A DNA stretch of 64,000 nucleotides from Candidatus Hydrogenedentota bacterium (GCA_018056705.1 JAGPFE010000009.1:1-64000); one strand, 5' to 3'; positions 45,697 through 55,116 are shown, counted from the first letter of the stretch. Made by a program: numbers and translations. The notes: generated by a model from the letters alone, not told the origin.

Positions 45697-46665
45697 ATGT
45701 CCGACCGTCGGCCGGCCGTGATCCTGTTTAACATTCCGGACGCGTACGGACCCCTCCTGCGGGACAGCCTCGCGCGCGCGGGCTTCGACGCGCTGTTGAC
45801 CGACGGCCACGTGGCCCTGTTCGAATGGATCGCCCAGCATCCTCCCGATTGCGTCGCCTGCTGGTACGCCCAGGACGATCCCCGTGGGTTCAGCCTTATC
45901 ACCGAACTGAAGTCGGACGCGGCCTACGGGCACCTTCCCCTTGTGCTGTTCATGCCTCCCGGCGAACCCACCCGGGCCGACTGGGAAACCCTTCGGGCGG
46001 ATGACTACCTCGTGTTACCCCGTGACCTCGACGAAGTTCCCGCGCGGCTCCGCCTGTGTGTCATCCGCTCCGCCCGGGACATCAATGCCAACCCCCTGAC
46101 CGGCCTCCCCGGAAACCTCACCATCATCCGCGAAGCCGAGCGGCGTCTCCGCGAAGGTCGCCGCTTCGCCATGGCCTATGCCGATCTCGACCATTTCAAA
46201 CCTTACAATGACAAGTACGGGTTCAACCGGGGCGACGAAGTGTTGCGCATGACCGCGCGTGTCCTGGCCAACGTCGTCCGTCGCGCCGATCACCCGGACG
46301 CCTGGCTGGGACACGTCGGGGGAGACGATTTCATCCTGTTGCTGCCCCCCGAGTTGATTGCCCGGGTATGCACCGAAATCTGCGAGTACTTCGACCTCGT
46401 GGTGCCCGACTTCTACGATCCCGAAGATGTGGCCCGGGGCGGTATCGAGTCCGTGGACCGGCAGGGTAACCACCGCTTTTTCCCCATCATGGGCTGTTCT
46501 ATCGCCGTGGTGGACACGGGGCTGTGCGGCGCGACCCACATCGCCGAACTGAGCGCCCGCGCCGCCGAGGTCAAGAAAGCGGCCAAGAACATCGCGGGTT
46601 CCGCCTGGGTGCTTGACCGCCGCGGTCCCGCGGAGCCCCCCCTTTCGCCGGATCCCTCTTCCTGA
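45697..46665 (+). CDS. GGDEF protein with receiver-like N terminus, probable diguanylate cyclase
   Basis: 322 residues from ATG 45697, four bases after the HDOD stop. Residues 1-120 have the alternating beta/alpha outline of a receiver (PAVILFNIPDAYGPLLRDSL; LVLFMPPGE) but without the acidic pocket or phosphoacceptor Asp: the strand reads CVACWYAQDDP. Residues 132-312 are a GGDEF domain with NPLTGLPGN, the substrate-binding YADLDHFKPYNDKYGFNRGDEVLR and the signature GGDDF (208-212), a functional GGDEF variant. No RxxD inhibitory site is seen before it. It should make c-di-GMP, unlike the degenerate protein at 27.8 kb. Confidence 0.8.
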   Translation: MSDRRPAVILFNIPDAYGPLLRDSLARAGFDALLTDGHVALFEWIAQHPPDCVACWYAQDDPRGFSLITELKSDAAYGHLPLVLFMPPGEPTRADWETLRADDYLVLPRDLDEVPARLRLCVIRSARDINANPLTGLPGNLTIIREAERRLREGRRFAMAYADLDHFKPYNDKYGFNRGDEVLRMTARVLANVVRRADHPDAWLGHVGGDDFILLLPPELIARVCTEICEYFDLVVPDFYDPEDVARGGIESVDRQGNHRFFPIMGCSIAVVDTGLCGATHIAELSARAAEVKKAAKNIAGSAWVLDRRGPAEPPLSPDPSS

Positions 46666-46701
46666 AAAAGCGACGCGCCCGCCAACGTCAGTGACGGGCG
46701 C
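46666..46701. terminator. hairpin between convergent genes
   Basis: Stem GCGCCCG/CGGGCGC (46675-46681 and 46695-46701) with a 13-base loop. An A-run before it (46666-46670) would serve as the U-tract for the minus-strand porin gene. Confidence 0.55.
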
Positions 46702-46729
46702 CCCGCGCGTTTATCCCGTGGTTCCCGCG

Positions 46730-48040
46730 TCAGAAGGAAATCTGCGCGCCCATGTACACCGTGTCGTAATCGTCGTCACCCTGGCCTTCCCAGGCCGTGA
46801 GGCCACTGCCCACGATGTAGTTACCCGCGAGGCCATCATCCCCGAACAGGTGCGCGTACGCCGCGTAGAAGAGCAGGTCTTCGGAATACTGGTATTCCGC
46901 GGAAACCGACACTTCCCAGCCGAGGTCCTTGTCCAGTTTACCGCCGCCGAACAGGGCCGGGTTATCGTACGCTTCATCCGCTTCCAGTTTCGAAACGAGC
47001 AGGGTCAACGCTAGGCATTCGGTGGGCTGCAGGTCCAGGCCCGCCGCGTACACCAGGACGTTGGACAACTCGGTGAAGTAGATAAATTCGGAGTATTCCA
47101 CGTCCGAGAACAGGCGATTGAACGGGAGCGTGCGGTCATTGGACCACGCGCTCCGGTTGGGGTCGCCGCCGCTCAGCCAGGTGAAATTCAGGAAGGGACG
47201 GGGGGTCCAGCAGCAGTCGAAGGTGTATCCCACCGTGGCCGTGAGGCCGGGCGTGTCGTAATCCACGTCCGCCTCGCCGAAGCCGAAGGGACACGCCGAT
47301 GGCACATCATCCACGCCGCCGAACTGCCAGGCGAACTCCGCCTCGTAATCCAGGTTACCGAACGCGCCGGCGGCCCGAATCCCGACCGTGTGCAGGTCTA
47401 CCGGGAAGGCGGTCGTCGCGTAGTCATCGCGGACGTACATCCAGTACACGTCGAACACGTGATCTTCCAGCGCCTTGCAGGATCCGTAGAGCATGTACAG
47501 GTCGGTATCGTCCCCCGCGAAATTTCCAAACCGTTCGGCCAGCTTGGCCGCCACGGCATCCACGCTCCACGTTTCCGCGTCCCACGTTGCCCGGATCGCG
47601 TCGAAAGACAGGCCGAACACCGGCGAAGCGTCGCTGTTGTTGCCGATCAGCCACTCGCTGCCAAAAGTGAGTTCCTGGCGGCCCACCCGCAGCCGCAACG
47701 GCGTGTTCCAGATATTCGCCGCCTCGATGTAGGCCTGGTACACTTCCACGTCGTCCGTACTGTCCGCGCGGAGGTCGAGACCCCGGAAGTAGTCCGACCG
47801 GAAGTCTTCTCCCCACACGTCGTACGAACCGAACTCGATGAAGGCCGACACGTTATCCGTGAACTTGGCTTCCACGTTCAGACGGATCCACTGATCGTAA
47901 TACGAGTCGGTTTCTATCGAATCGTAATCGTAGTACCAGCCCGTTATGGACAGCGATCCGCCAACGCGTACCTCCTGCAATTCGGCCATGCCCGTCACCG
48001 CAAGAAAAACGACTGCCAACCCTATCCCCCATGTCCGCAT
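46730..48040 (-). CDS. alginate-export-like outer-membrane beta-barrel
   Basis: 436 residues from ATG 48040, with AGGAGG seven bases upstream (an earlier ORF start lacks this). Signal peptide about 1-19. The mature sequence alternates aromatic and polar residues in beta strands (GSLSITGWYYDYDS, VEVYQAYIEAANIW, RLRVGRQELTFGSEWLIGN) and ends in the outer-membrane-type YMGAQISF with C-terminal Phe. The VGRQELTFG block is characteristic of the AlgE/alginate-export porin superfamily, which is widely used for anionic sugar or other small-molecule export. The cargo is unknown. Neighbour MCP suggests surface or nutrient sensing. Confidence 0.8.
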   Translation of the reverse strand: MRTWGIGLAVVFLAVTGMAELQEVRVGGSLSITGWYYDYDSIETDSYYDQWIRLNVEAKFTDNVSAFIEFGSYDVWGEDFRSDYFRGLDLRADSTDDVEVYQAYIEAANIWNTPLRLRVGRQELTFGSEWLIGNNSDASPVFGLSFDAIRATWDAETWSVDAVAAKLAERFGNFAGDDTDLYMLYGSCKALEDHVFDVYWMYVRDDYATTAFPVDLHTVGIRAAGAFGNLDYEAEFAWQFGGVDDVPSACPFGFGEADVDYDTPGLTATVGYTFDCCWTPRPFLNFTWLSGGDPNRSAWSNDRTLPFNRLFSDVEYSEFIYFTELSNVLVYAAGLDLQPTECLALTLLVSKLEADEAYDNPALFGGGKLDKDLGWEVSVSAEYQYSEDLLFYAAYAHLFGDDGLAGNYIVGSGLTAWEGQGDDDYDTVYMGAQISF

Positions 48041-48107
48041 AACGTGTCCTCCTGTTGGTTGCCAGGGCCATTGTACGGTTTGGCGGGTGCGCGCGCGCAA
48101 GCCGGGC

Positions 48108-49952
48108 TCAGGCCTCGCTCATCCCGGTCCGTCCACCTTCGCCGTGCACGTATCCATCCAGGCGAATCATCCATTCACCGAGTTCGGCCGCGCACTGTTT
48201 CAGGGTCGCGGCGGTCGCGGCGATCTCTTCCGCGGCGGCCGCGCTGGTCTGGGTTACCTGTTCCAGTTGGGACACGGCACTGCTGACCTGGCTGATCCCC
48301 TTGGTCTGTTGTTCGCTGGCCTCGGCAACCTCGGCGGATACCACGGCCACGCGTTCCGCGTCCTGCACCGCGTCCCGCAGGATGGTTCCCGTTTCCTCTG
48401 CCGCCACGCTGCCCGCCTCCGCCGCCTGCCGGGACGCTTCCAGCAGCGAGGCCGTGTTGCGAGCCGCTTCGGCGCTCCGCTGCGCGAGGGCCCGCACCTC
48501 TTCGGCCACCACCGCGAACCCTTTCCCGGCTTCACCCGCCCGGGCCGCCTCTACCGCTGCGTTCAGCGCCAGCAGGTTGGTCTGGAACGCGATCTCGTCG
48601 ATGGCCCGGATGATCTTCGCCGTTTCTCCCGCGGATTTCCGGATCTGTTCCATCAGGCCATTCAGGCGCGTCATCGCCTCGCCACCGTCGCGCATGGCGG
48701 TGCTCAGCGATGCCGACAGGTCCCGCAGTTCGCTCACCCGCTCATTGTTGGCTGCCGTCATGGCCTCGATCTGCCGGAGTGACGCCGAGGTTTCCTCCAG
48801 CGATGCCGCCTGTTCCGAAACGCCCTGGGCGAGTTCATTGCTCGCGTCGGCCGAGTGTTCAGCGGCCTTGCGCACCTCCTCCGATTTTTCATCCAGCGTT
48901 GCACTCAGGCCCGTGAGGAACCTCGCCTGCCGCCCGATGGTGATCGTGATGGCCACGGCCAGCACCAGCAGCGTCAGCATCCCCAGGCCCGCCATGACCA
49001 GTCCCAGGCGGAATGCGCCCGCGTAGATCGCCCGGTTGGGCGCCCACGCCACCAGGAACCATCTCTGGGGAGCCCGCCCCATCGTTACCGTGCCGATGGC
49101 CGCCGTGCGCCACTCCCCGGACTCGGGATCGTGAAATGCAAAGACCTTTTCCGTTTCTCCCCGCGTGGCCTGTCGCAGCGCCTCCGGCAGGCCCGCGTCC
49201 TCCAGGGTCTTGCCGGCCAGTTCCGCCCGCGGGTGCCCAACTATGGTCCCGTTTTCCGTCACCAGCATCGCGCCACCCGTTCCCATGGGGCGAATCCCCC
49301 CCACCATTTCATTCAGCGAGTCCAGGATGATATCCACGCCGGCCACGAGAAAGGGTTTGCCGGCTTCATCCATCGCGGGCGCGCACACGCTGGTCATCAG
49401 GATATTGTCCGCCTGGGGTTCCCGGTACGGTTCCACCACTGATTCCTGGCCCGTTTTCATCGGGATCGTGAAATAATCCTCGTTCTCGCATTCGGAGAAA
49501 TTGGAATACGTCAGTTTGACGGTTCCATTTTCTCGCAACGCGTAGGGCTGGTAATCTCCTCTGGAATTACCCTCGTATTTTCCCGCGTACGCGTCGTCCC
49601 GGCCATCGAAACGCCCGGGCAGCGTCTGGATCCACGTTCCAAAAAACAGCGGGTGTTCTTCCAGGATCCGGGTCAGCCAGCCATCCAGGTGTTCCCGCTG
49701 GCACTGTTCAGGGCGCAGCGCGGTTTCTCTGGAAGCCAGGGCCACGGTCCGGGCGATGGCCAGTGCCTCACCCAGGGTATTGCTGGTCTCCCGGGCGTAC
49801 TGTTCCGCCACGGTGGCCAGGAGTTGCCGGGCCTCCGACCGGGCGGACCGGTAGGTCATGCCGTACACCAGCAGGGTGTTGAGCAGGAGCACGATGGATG
49901 CCGATCCGATCAGCGTGATCAGCAACCGGGCCTTGAGGGACAGGACGCGCAT
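48108..49952 (-). CDS. methyl-accepting chemotaxis protein with periplasmic Cache domain
   Basis: 614 residues. Transmembrane helix 1 (about 11-30), a dCache-type sensor (about 35-305, with [11 protein letters not shown]-like and [20 protein letters not shown]), transmembrane helix 2 (about 310-335), then the signalling domain with the canonical hairpin [24 protein letters not shown] and [21 protein letters not shown] see no clear HAMP between TM2 and the coiled coil, and no C-terminal CheR/CheB pentapeptide. Promoter TTGAAT-18-TAAAAT and RBS GGAGGC on the minus strand. No che or flagellar genes lie nearby. Confidence 0.9.
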   Translation of the reverse strand: MRVLSLKARLLITLIGSASIVLLLNTLLVYGMTYRSARSEARQLLATVAEQYARETSNTLGEALAIARTVALASRETALRPEQCQREHLDGWLTRILEEHPLFFGTWIQTLPGRFDGRDDAYAGKYEGNSRGDYQPYALRENGTVKLTYSNFSECENEDYFTIPMKTGQESVVEPYREPQADNILMTSVCAPAMDEAGKPFLVAGVDIILDSLNEMVGGIRPMGTGGAMLVTENGTIVGHPRAELAGKTLEDAGLPEALRQATRGETEKVFAFHDPESGEWRTAAIGTVTMGRAPQRWFLVAWAPNRAIYAGAFRLGLVMAGLGMLTLLVLAVAITITIGRQARFLTGLSATLDEKSEEVRKAAEHSADASNELAQGVSEQAASLEETSASLRQIEAMTAANNERVSELRDLSASLSTAMRDGGEAMTRLNGLMEQIRKSAGETAKIIRAIDEIAFQTNLLALNAAVEAARAGEAGKGFAVVAEEVRALAQRSAEAARNTASLLEASRQAAEAGSVAAEETGTILRDAVQDAERVAVVSAEVAEASEQQTKGISQVSSAVSQLEQVTQTSAAAAEEIAATAATLKQCAAELGEWMIRLDGYVHGEGGRTGMSEA

Positions 49953-49996
49953 GACAGGCCTCCATCTACGGGATCATTTATGTTTCCCGCTTACCC

Positions 49997-50026
49997 ATTT
50001 TAACACGAATATACCGAAAAATTCAA
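49997..50026 (-). promoter_or_regulatory. promoter of the MCP gene
   Basis: On the minus strand TTGAAT (50026-50021), 18 bases, TAAAAT (50002-49997), inside an AT-rich stretch (about 49990-50090). The start codon is about 45 bases downstream. Confidence 0.55.
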
Positions 50027-50089
50027 TTATCATAGAAAATAAAATTAATTCTGAATAGAAGAGAGAAAATTAAATTATTACAAAATCGC

Positions 50090-50461
50090 AGAACCACCCA
50101 GAACCCCACTATCTCCAAGGTACAAAGGCAAACGAAACGCGATCACGACGGAACCACGCGCGGGTTCATTCGGGAGGGCGTGCGGGGGATATGCGTGTGC
50201 GCGAACAGGACATGCTGGAGTCCTGTGTATGGCCAGGAGCTGGGAAGGGGTATTTCCATGAAGCCCTTGGTTTTCGGCGCGCGCGCAACAAGATGCCCTA
50301 ATATATTGAGGGCAATATCACGTCACGACGCCGGAAATCCCGGTGGAAACCGGCTGGAAGACGTGTTCCGGGTCCCTGGTAAGCGCGGTCATGCAGAAAA
50401 CACCCGTTACCAGGGGCTCCGTGGAACAGGATATGGGCCCCACTTTCAGGAGGATCCAGTC
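50090..50461. other. intergenic region, no gene seen
   Basis: About 370 bases between the MCP promoter and the Pro-rich protein gene. The reading frame extends upstream through it, but no RBS or signal supports starts earlier than 50462. Nothing else recognised. Confidence 0.5.
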
Positions 50462-51322
50462 ATGAACGAAACGATCGCGCTGCCCGAATGCCTGCTTGCC
50501 CGGGTACCGTCCTGTGGGGAAGTCACCACTGCCGCGTGGACGGCACTGGCTCGAACCCTGCTGCCCGCCTGTGGCGACCCGAGCAACATGGAAAATGATC
50601 CCGTCCGGGCGATCCAGTTCGCCCACGTGGTTACCCTGCTGCTGATGAGCGAGAAAATCGAGGCCCGTCTGTTTACGGCCTTCGAAGAAAACGCCGCGTC
50701 CCTCCCCTCGGCGACCCTGTTGCGCCAGGCATCCCTGTTCCGCCGGGAGGCCCTCGCCTGCCTGGAAAACCTGCGGAAGGAGGGCGCGCGGAAACCGTGT
50801 GCCGATGCCGATGCCGCATCGACCCCGCCGCGTGATCCCGAACGCGCGGAGGCGGCGAAATCCGTGCCACGGTTGGTCGCTGGGGCACCGGCGCCGCTGC
50901 CATTGAAAACCTCCCCGGGTTCACCGGGACGCTCCGTCGCTCCTGGCACCCCATGTGAACCGGCACCCGGCCAGGAGCCCACCGGTATAACCGCGCTAGG
51001 CACGGCATCCCGGGAACCGTCTTCAATTGCTGGGGACGGTGCGGAAGGGACAAGTGTCTCTCCTCCGGATGCGCGGCTGGAGACGGGAACCGGTACGCCC
51101 GCCCGTTCCGTTTCCGCGGGCCTTACCCGGGAGCGGTTCATGGATGAGGTCCGGAGTAGCCTGGTGACTGACCCCCAGCCATCCGGGGAAGACAAGGAAA
51201 AACGACCCACCCCCATCCGTCGATGGGTGAGCGTGTCGCCCCCCTCCTTCAGGGTACCCGTTCCCATCCGGCCGATCCGGCCCGTGAACCCTCCCCGAGG
51301 ATGTTCCCAGCCATCCACGTGA
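50462..51322 (+). CDS. hypothetical protein with helical N-terminal and disordered C-terminal half
   Basis: 286 residues from ATG 50462, chosen because AGGAGG lies seven bases upstream. Residues 1-105 are mostly helical (TAAWTALARTLLPACG, AIQFAHVVTLLLMSEKIEARLFTAF). The rest is Pro/Ala/Ser/Gly-rich and probably disordered. No signal peptide or catalytic motif. I do not recognise a family. It stands alone between oppositely oriented genes. Confidence 0.6.
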   Translation: MNETIALPECLLARVPSCGEVTTAAWTALARTLLPACGDPSNMENDPVRAIQFAHVVTLLLMSEKIEARLFTAFEENAASLPSATLLRQASLFRREALACLENLRKEGARKPCADADAASTPPRDPERAEAAKSVPRLVAGAPAPLPLKTSPGSPGRSVAPGTPCEPAPGQEPTGITALGTASREPSSIAGDGAEGTSVSPPDARLETGTGTPARSVSAGLTRERFMDEVRSSLVTDPQPSGEDKEKRPTPIRRWVSVSPPSFRVPVPIRPIRPVNPPRGCSQPST

Positions 51323-51450
51323 AGGGACCACTCCGCCCGGCTCCATGCCGGAAGTTTCCTGCTGTCCCGGGGTTCCCGTGACTTGTGCCGCGGCGCGCCA
51401 GCGGTCCGTGGTCGGGGGATTGCGCGTCGCGGGCAGGGGATCGGTAAGCC

Positions 51451-52380
51451 TTACAGGCTACCCCGCGCGGCCAGGAAGGCCTCGATTTCCGCCCGCGTGG
51501 GGGCCGACGGTTGCGCCCCCAGCCGGGTCACCGAAATCGCCGCCGCCGCGCACCCGAACCGGATGGCATCCCGCAGGGATTTGCCCTCGGATAGGGCGGT
51601 GGCCAGGGCGCCATTGAACACGTCGCCCGCCGCCGTGGTGTCCACCGCTTCCACCGGGAACCCCGGGACCATGCCCTGCCATTCGGGATCACGCGCGTAC
51701 ACCCCTTTAGCCCCCAGGGTGATCAGCACGGTGCGGGGGCCCCGTTCCGCCAGCCGTTCGGCGGCCGCGGCGGCTTCCGCCTCGTCGCGCGCGGGCAGTC
51801 CCGTCAGCAATTCCGCCTCGGTCTCGTTCGGGGTCAGCACGCTGACCACCCGGAGCAGCGCCTCGGGCAGTTCCCGGGCCGGGGCGGGGTTCAGGATGGC
51901 CCGGACGCCGTGCCGTACTGCCAGTTCCATGGCCCGTTGCGCCGTTTCCAGCGGGACTTCCAGTTGCGCGAGGACGCACGCTGATTCCGCGATGGCCGTT
52001 TCCGCGCCGTCCACGTCTTCCGGCGTCAGCCGGGCGTTCGCTCCCGGGGCCACGGCAATGCTGTTTTCCCCGCGCTGGTCCACCATGATCAGCGCGACGC
52101 CCGACGCCTCCCCGGCTGTTTTATGGACGTGGCGGACGTCGATGCCGTCCCGCTCAAAGCCCCGGATGGCGTTTTCCCCGAACAGGTCCTCGCCCACCCG
52201 GGCCACGAAGGTGACCTGCCCCCCCGTGCGGGCAGCCGCTACCGCCTGGTTCGCGCCCTTGCCCCCCGCCGCCATGGCGAAACGTCCACCCAGCACGGTT
52301 TCCCCGGGCCGGGGAATCCGATCCGACTGGATGATCATGTCCGTGTTTGAACTGCCCACAACGACAATCTTGCCTGGCAT
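51451..52380 (-). CDS. rbsK: ribokinase
   Basis: 309 residues; phosphorylates D-ribose to ribose 5-phosphate with ATP. PfkB/ribokinase hallmarks: VVGSSNTDMIIQSDRIPRPGE, the GGKGANQAVAAAR glycine-rich block, NPAPARELPE, TPNETEAELLTG, and VDTTAAGDVFNGALA with the catalytic Asp and anion hole. ATG 52380 has GGGAGA upstream. It lies 15 bases after the sugar-transporter gene on the same strand, a transport-plus-kinase pair. Another pentose or nucleoside-derived sugar is possible but ribose fits best. Confidence 0.92.
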   Translation of the reverse strand: MPGKIVVVGSSNTDMIIQSDRIPRPGETVLGGRFAMAAGGKGANQAVAAARTGGQVTFVARVGEDLFGENAIRGFERDGIDVRHVHKTAGEASGVALIMVDQRGENSIAVAPGANARLTPEDVDGAETAIAESACVLAQLEVPLETAQRAMELAVRHGVRAILNPAPARELPEALLRVVSVLTPNETEAELLTGLPARDEAEAAAAAERLAERGPRTVLITLGAKGVYARDPEWQGMVPGFPVEAVDTTAAGDVFNGALATALSEGKSLRDAIRFGCAAAAISVTRLGAQPSAPTRAEIEAFLAARGSL

Positions 52381-52395
52381 GATCCGTTCTCCCGT

Positions 52396-53412
52396 TCAGC
52401 CACCATAAATCCCGCGGTTACCGGCAATCACAAGGGCCAGCCCCGCCACGTAAAACAGGAACATCAACCCAAGCAATGGCGCCGTGCCTTTCGGCGCGCC
52501 CTTGAATTCCCGCCAGATGAACACCCCCCACAGCGCCGCCACCAGCGTGGCCCCTTGTCCCAGTCCGTAAGATATCGCGTAACCTGCCGCGCCCCCGGCG
52601 ATGATGCTGAAGGACATGCCCACGCCCCAGATCGCCCCGCCAAGCAGGCCAATCAGGTGCAGCCGCGGGTTCCCCTTGCGGAAATAATCCAGCGGGTCCA
52701 CGGTTTCGCCGCTCACCGTCCACCGCATGGCGATCGTGTTGAGAATGAAGTTGCTCGCGAACAACCCCGCCGCGAAACAGACCAGCGCCGTGTACGGCGT
52801 CAGTTTGCCCGCTTCCGGCGCGGCGAAATCCGTGGCCATGGCCGACGCCACCCGCCCGTAAAAGAACCCCATCGAGATGCCGCAGACGATGGAAATCACG
52901 ACCCCCAGGGTCGACGTCTTCCGGTCCGTCGATACCCGTCGGTAGGCCAGCGCGTTCAGGATGATGGCGACCGCCACGCACGCGACCCCCAGGAACAGCA
53001 CCACCGACTGGTATTTCGCGGGATCCTCCCGGAAATTGTCGATCACCCCCAGCACGAGCGCGAGGCCAATCCCCACAGGAAACGCAACCGACATGCCGGC
53101 AATGTCGATGGCTACCACCAGCAGGATGTTCGCGAAATTGAAGATCACCCCCCCAAGAAACGCGCTCAGCAGGTTCGCCCGGTCAGCCTGCGCGAGGTCC
53201 GCCAGGAAGGACCGGCCCTGCGATCCGAAACTCCCCAGGGTAAACGCGAACAGGAGGGTCAGCAGCAGGACCCCCAGCGCGTAATCCCAGTAGAACAACT
53301 GGAACTTCCACTCCCGGGACGCCAGTTTCTGCGTGTTCGCCCACGATCCCCAGCACAGCATGGTGATCACGCACATCACCACGGCCAGCGCGTACGATTG
53401 CACGATAACCAT
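52396..53412 (-). CDS. GRP/RhaT-like sugar transporter
   Basis: 338 residues, about ten transmembrane helices. Motifs of the glucose/ribose porter (GRP, RbsU-like) and RhaT/EamA-related group: LCWGSWANTQKLASREWKFQLFYWDYALG at the N terminus, FNFANILLVVAIDIAGMSVAFPVGIGLALVLG in the middle, and GVGMSFSIIAGGAAGYAISYGLGQGATLVAALWGVFIWREF near the end. It should import a monosaccharide, most likely ribose given the adjacent ribokinase. RBS GGAGGAC eight bases before ATG 53412. The gene is divergent from the CARF-HEPN gene. Confidence 0.85.
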   Translation of the reverse strand: MVIVQSYALAVVMCVITMLCWGSWANTQKLASREWKFQLFYWDYALGVLLLTLLFAFTLGSFGSQGRSFLADLAQADRANLLSAFLGGVIFNFANILLVVAIDIAGMSVAFPVGIGLALVLGVIDNFREDPAKYQSVVLFLGVACVAVAIILNALAYRRVSTDRKTSTLGVVISIVCGISMGFFYGRVASAMATDFAAPEAGKLTPYTALVCFAAGLFASNFILNTIAMRWTVSGETVDPLDYFRKGNPRLHLIGLLGGAIWGVGMSFSIIAGGAAGYAISYGLGQGATLVAALWGVFIWREFKGAPKGTAPLLGLMFLFYVAGLALVIAGNRGIYGG

Positions 53413-53431
53413 TTCCAGTCCTCCATGCCGG

Positions 53432-53459
53432 TTGACACCGATGTCTCATTGCTTATTAT
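53432..53459 (+). promoter_or_regulatory. strong promoter of the CARF-HEPN gene
   Basis: TTGACA (53432-53437), 16 bases, TATTAT (53454-53459). The start codon follows at 53539 with a leader of about 70 bases. It suggests monocistronic expression. Confidence 0.65.
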
Positions 53460-53538
53460 GCTTATCGGCGCGTACCGGGTAAAACACCGCGTTCCGTCAT
53501 TGCGGACGCGCCTGGCCCGCGTCGCCGGAAAGGAAAAC

Positions 53539-55014
53539 ATGGATCACGTACTGCTCGCCTGCGTCGGACAGAGAGACCTGCAGCAATGCCGGGACTCCGG
53601 CATGCTGGAGCCGTTAGACAAGAAGACGTTGCGCCAGAAAAGCGAGGAAATTTTCCATGAACTGGACGCCTGGCGGGAACGCCTCGCGTGTCCCATGCTC
53701 ATGGCCGCGCTGCGAGAAATGACCGAAAAATACACGGGGCCAGGTAAAGGGGGAGAAATTCAGGTCGTCCTGCTGGCCTCGGATCAGGAGGATGCCTCCC
53801 ACCGCCATGGCGACACGATCTATTGCGCCCGTATCCTGGAAAAGTGCCTGCCGGTCTGGACGAAAAAAGAACTGAAAATAGCCATCAGGGTTAAGAAAGT
53901 CCTGGAACTCCACCACCGCCCGAACCGGTACGACCAGATGTGGGAAGAAATCGAAACATGGCTGGACAGGGTCAGGATGACCGACGACGCGCGCTTTTAC
54001 GTCCTGCTGGCTGGCGGCACGCCCGCCCAGAACCTGGGCCTGCTGCTGGCCGCCGTGCGGCGGTTTGGCGACCGCGTGGACGTGCTGACCGTGGATGAAC
54101 AGGCCACTCGCGCCACGCCGTTAAGGGTGGGCAGGAAACTTCTGCGCGCCTTTGAGGACCAGAAACTGGCCATTGCCTTGGAGCACTGGGATTTCAACAG
54201 CGCGCGCGGCGTGTTGTCCCCGGAATCTTCCGCCGCACGGTGCGCCAGCGCCGCCGTCGCCCGGTTGCTTTTCGATTTCGAAAATAGCCGCGATATCCTG
54301 GAGGCCCTGCAGGACCGCTTCAACAGCCCGCCGGAAGGATGGGACAAGCTGCTGGACGAGACGCGCGCGCTGGCCCACGCGGCCCGGAAGGATGCGGGGG
54401 CAGATTCCTGGGGACGCCTGATGCGCGAGATCTACTGGAACGCCTGGATCAAGTGGCAGCGGGAAGAGTACGCCGATTTCCTGGGGCGACTCTGGCGCCT
54501 GCAGGAGGCGGCCCTGCAGACCGCCGTGTCCTGGGTGGTTGGCATCGACCTGCGCGACAAGCACAAGTCCGAAAAGAAATTTATCGAGTGGGTCCAGGGC
54601 ATGCCTTCCCTGCTTTCCTGCCTCAAGGACAGGGAGGCACCGGACAAGGAAATACGTGTTCAGTACAACACGATGGTTTTTCAGTACGTTCTGGACTGGG
54701 CCATGACGGAGGGATCCCTCCAGCCGGACCAGTTAGAGAAAGCCCGGCGCGTTCGCGCGGCTGTCCATAAACTGGAACCCCTCCGGTCGTTGCGGAACAG
54801 GAGCATCCTGGCCCACGACCTGGAACCGGTGACCAGGAAGAGAATCCGCGACAGCGTCCAGGCAGACCCGTCCGGGGAAAACGGATCGGAGGATCCCGAA
54901 GCGGCCCTGTTCCGGTGGATGGAAGATCTGCTCGAGGCGTGGGATGTTCCCGCCGGGTCCAACCCCTACGCGCAATACCGGGAATTGATCAGGACCCTGC
55001 ACCAGAACGGATGA
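53539..55014 (+). CDS. stand-alone CARF-HEPN protein, Csm6/Csx1-like ribonuclease candidate
   Basis: 491 residues from ATG 53539 (GGAAAGGA upstream). The N-terminal half looks like a CARF (Rossmann-like) cyclic-oligoadenylate sensor: first strand VLLACVGQRDLQ, second region IQVVLLASDQEDASHRHGDT, and the ligand-loop-type strand FYVLLAGGTPAQNLGLLLAAV (153-173), comparable to the TGGTK loop of CARF proteins. The C-terminal half is all-helical and carries RNRSILAH (419-426), matching the HEPN catalytic R-x4-6-H that forms the RNase centre on dimerisation. Length fits Csm6 (430-490). No cas gene or CRISPR array is in the window. Predicted role: abortive-type RNase activated by a cyclic nucleotide. 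Family call is by motif only. Confidence 0.6.
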   Translation: MDHVLLACVGQRDLQQCRDSGMLEPLDKKTLRQKSEEIFHELDAWRERLACPMLMAALREMTEKYTGPGKGGEIQVVLLASDQEDASHRHGDTIYCARILEKCLPVWTKKELKIAIRVKKVLELHHRPNRYDQMWEEIETWLDRVRMTDDARFYVLLAGGTPAQNLGLLLAAVRRFGDRVDVLTVDEQATRATPLRVGRKLLRAFEDQKLAIALEHWDFNSARGVLSPESSAARCASAAVARLLFDFENSRDILEALQDRFNSPPEGWDKLLDETRALAHAARKDAGADSWGRLMREIYWNAWIKWQREEYADFLGRLWRLQEAALQTAVSWVVGIDLRDKHKSEKKFIEWVQGMPSLLSCLKDREAPDKEIRVQYNTMVFQYVLDWAMTEGSLQPDQLEKARRVRAAVHKLEPLRSLRNRSILAHDLEPVTRKRIRDSVQADPSGENGSEDPEAALFRWMEDLLEAWDVPAGSNPYAQYRELIRTLHQNG

Positions 55015-55019
55015 CATGG

Positions 55020-55092
55020 TGGGCCGTGCAGGATTCGAACCTGCGACCTTGTGATTAAGAGTCACCTGCTCTACCAGCTGAGCTAACGGCCC
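55020..55092 (-). tRNA. tRNA-Lys (anticodon CTT)
   Basis: 73 bases: acceptor GGGCCGT/ACGGCCC, anticodon loop CTCTTAA, T arm GGTTCGAATCC. CCA not encoded. Its 3' end is only five bases from the CARF-HEPN stop on the other strand. Confidence 0.93.
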
Positions 55093-55116
55093 CCCGACCA
55101 GATCGCAAATAAAAAA

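Noticed and set aside
52555-53538. N-terminal extension of the CARF-HEPN ORF (open frame reaching back to 52555)
   Set aside because: It is antisense to the sugar transporter; RBS and promoter support ATG 53539.
53539-55014. Toxin-antitoxin pair with the HEPN protein as toxin
   Set aside because: No small partner gene (MNT or similar) flanks it; the nearest genes are a sugar transporter and tRNAs, and the protein has its own sensor-like half.
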